A DNA stretch of 64,000 nt from Paenibacillus harenae DSM 16969 (lineage in GTDB: Bacteria; Bacillota; Bacilli; Paenibacillales; Paenibacillaceae): NCBI RefSeq assembly GCF_000422465.1, contig NZ_KE383846.1, positions 171,249 through 235,248 on the forward strand, given 5' to 3'. A program made the translations under genes and the position numbers. This document shows, piece after piece, positions 62,858 through 64,000 of this stretch (positions are counted from its first letter, which is position 1; each line of letters starts with the position of its first letter). The notes below the pieces were generated by a model that was not told the DNA's origin, searched no databases, and saw only the letters and a program-made list of their open reading frames with translations.

Positions 62858-63697
62858 TTAACCGGCAGTGTGGACCGAAAAGGCGGCTTTGGCCTTCTCC
62901 AGTCCCTGCTTCGCGATCTCCAGCGCGGAGCGGCTGCCGAAGTCTTCGATGAACAGCTCGAGCGATAGAAAACCTCCATAGCCAGAGGCATGCAGCAGCT
63001 GAGCAATGCGGCTGGACGGAGCGATGCCGTCGCCCGGGAATACCCGGTCTTTGTCGGCGATTACTGCGCATGCCGGCTCTGCCGGATAGTCATTCACATG
63101 AACGATTCCGATCCGGTCGCCGTTCAGGAAGCCGATCCCTTCAAAGTCGCTGCCGCCGGTGTACATGTGGAACGGATCCAGCAGCAGCTTGGCATCCGCG
63201 ACGCCGCTCTGCATCGCGACGTAGACCGCTTCGCTCAGCCGGTTCAGCTTGCTGGCCCGGCCCCAGAACTCGAGATACGGCTCGACGCCGATGCCGCGCG
63301 ACAGCTCCGCCAGCTTCGCGAACTGCTCGGCCATATCGTCGAGCGATACGCTTGCAACGCTGCCGAACGGCGGAGCCGCTGCGGCAGCGCAGCCCAGCTC
63401 GGCGAGCAGCTCCAGCTCGCGCTTGGCATGCTCGAAGCCCTTGCTGCGGGCTGCTGCATCCGAGTCGGCCCATGACCAGAAGGCAATGGCGTTCACTACG
63501 GCAATGCCTGAGCTTTCGACTCGGCGCCGCAGCTCCGCCAGCTTGCCTCCGCCTTCCAGGTACGCATCGATGTCGCGTACCCACAGCTCGATGCCCGCGT
63601 AACCGGCTTCTGCGGCGATGGCAATTTGCTCCTCTACGCCAAGCTTATAAGGAAACAGCGTCGAGGAGTTCAGGGACAGCTTGAATGGAAATATCAT
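62858..63697 (-). CDS. Sugar phosphate isomerase/epimerase (AP endonuclease 2 fold)
   Basis: A 279-aa TIM-barrel protein of the xylose-isomerase-like family (IolE/IolI, hydroxypyruvate isomerase, tagatose epimerase relatives). Probable metal and catalytic residues: Glu36 (GIELWV), Glu142 (EPYLEFWG), Asp and His in LLLDPFHMYTGG, HVND and Glu near SLELFIEDFG. No signal peptide. AAGAAGG precedes the ATG. It is the first gene of a two-gene operon with the MATE exporter. The substrate is unknown. Confidence 0.88.
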   Translation of the reverse strand: MIFPFKLSLNSSTLFPYKLGVEEQIAIAAEAGYAGIELWVRDIDAYLEGGGKLAELRRRVESSGIAVVNAIAFWSWADSDAAARSKGFEHAKRELELLAELGCAAAAAPPFGSVASVSLDDMAEQFAKLAELSRGIGVEPYLEFWGRASKLNRLSEAVYVAMQSGVADAKLLLDPFHMYTGGSDFEGIGFLNGDRIGIVHVNDYPAEPACAVIADKDRVFPGDGIAPSSRIAQLLHASGYGGFLSLELFIEDFGSRSALEIAKQGLEKAKAAFSVHTAG

Positions 63698-63898
63698 TTA
63701 GATACGCCTTCTTTCTTTACGAGCTTGCACTCGAATTAACTAATTAAGGGAAAATGTCCTGTTAAATCAGCTCATTAGTTCGTGAGCAGGTTTTTAACAG
63801 GAATTAGGATTCTATCAAAAATGTAGTCTCTTCATAAGAAACCCTGGCTAATATCTTTGTATTCCTTCAAATCAATTCCAGTAAACAAATACCCTAGA

Positions 63899-64000
63899 TT
63901 TGAATCGTCCTAGAATCGCCACCCGGGTGAAATGAACGGCACTTTTACCTTTGATTCGCCCAATAGTCGCCATACGAGTGAAATAAACGGCACTTTTACC
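63899..64000. repeat. Tandem 51-bp repeat, cut by window end
   Basis: Units 63899-63949 and 63950-64000 are each 51 bp and end in AACGGCACTTTTACC; about 80% of positions match. The array probably continues beyond the window. From 63698 to 63898 I find only the leader of the epimerase gene with no further structure. Confidence 0.8.

Noticed and set aside
61486..63006. Longer MATE frame starting at 63006
   Set aside because: The added N-terminus overlaps the epimerase gene in another frame and is Arg/Ser-rich, unlike any MATE protein.

Overview
The window looks like chromosomal DNA of a spore-forming, aerobic, plant-polysaccharide-degrading Firmicute of the Paenibacillaceae (Paenibacillus/Cohnella type). 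Support: a Bacillus-style caa3 oxidase operon, a YhcN/YlaJ-type spore lipoprotein, YesM/YesN two-component pairs beside sugar importers, many glycoside hydrolases, AGGAGG-type ribosome binding sites with frequent TTG starts, and moderately high GC with AT-rich intergenic regions. I saw no rRNA, tRNA, CRISPR array, transposase or phage gene. No homology search or folding program was run.

Layout. (1) 0-1.7 kb: permease, YtrA-type GntR regulator and ABC ATPase (cut by the window start) in one operon behind a dyad that overlaps its -10 box. (2) 1.8-7.2 kb: ctaC-ctaD-ctaE-ctaF, then ctaG and a DUF420 gene, all leftward. (3) 7.5-9.8 kb: spore lipoprotein, HxlR regulator, DUF421 membrane protein. 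(4) 10.2-19.8 kb: sugar locus I (binding lipoprotein, GntR/PBP regulator, two permeases, GH43 lipoprotein, GH2). (5) 20.5-31.1 kb: sugar locus II (YesN, YesM, two Lpl-type permeases, LipO-type lipoprotein, GH2, GH43). (6) 31.3-40.9 kb: GH50-like enzyme, secreted BNR/CBM/ricin-type enzyme, GH78 rhamnosidase with divergent AraC regulator, SDR oxidoreductase. (7) 41.4-49.4 kb: NADH oxidase behind two Rex boxes, ArsR-type regulator, csoR-copZ copper pair, DoxX-like membrane protein, GDPD and MFS pair, YitT-like protein. (8) 49.4-57.7 kb: RbsACB-type importer next to a sensing module of response regulator, histidine kinase and membrane-anchored periplasmic-binding protein. (9) 57.9-63.7 kb: DUF1992, dual-specificity phosphatase, TetR with a divergent FAD oxidoreductase, MATE exporter and sugar epimerase.

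How the parts fit. Regions 4-6 together can bind, import and trim arabinose-, galactose- and rhamnose-containing pectin side chains. Neither binding-protein importer in them has its own ATPase, so a shared MsmX-like ATPase elsewhere is expected. A palindrome ATACTA-N4-TAGTAT occurs in front of the locus I binding protein and in front of the secreted BNR enzyme 13 kb away, suggesting one regulon, perhaps of the GntR protein at 16.6 kb. AGCGCTT-centred, cre-like sites suggest carbon catabolite control.

The most unusual content is intergenic: an 85-bp tandem duplication packed with AGATCT palindromes before the locus II transporter, a dispersed hairpin element with terminal inverted repeats (three copies), families of GAGG/CCTC mini-hairpins, 38-bp and about 51-bp tandem arrays, and a heptamer satellite directly behind a transporter gene.
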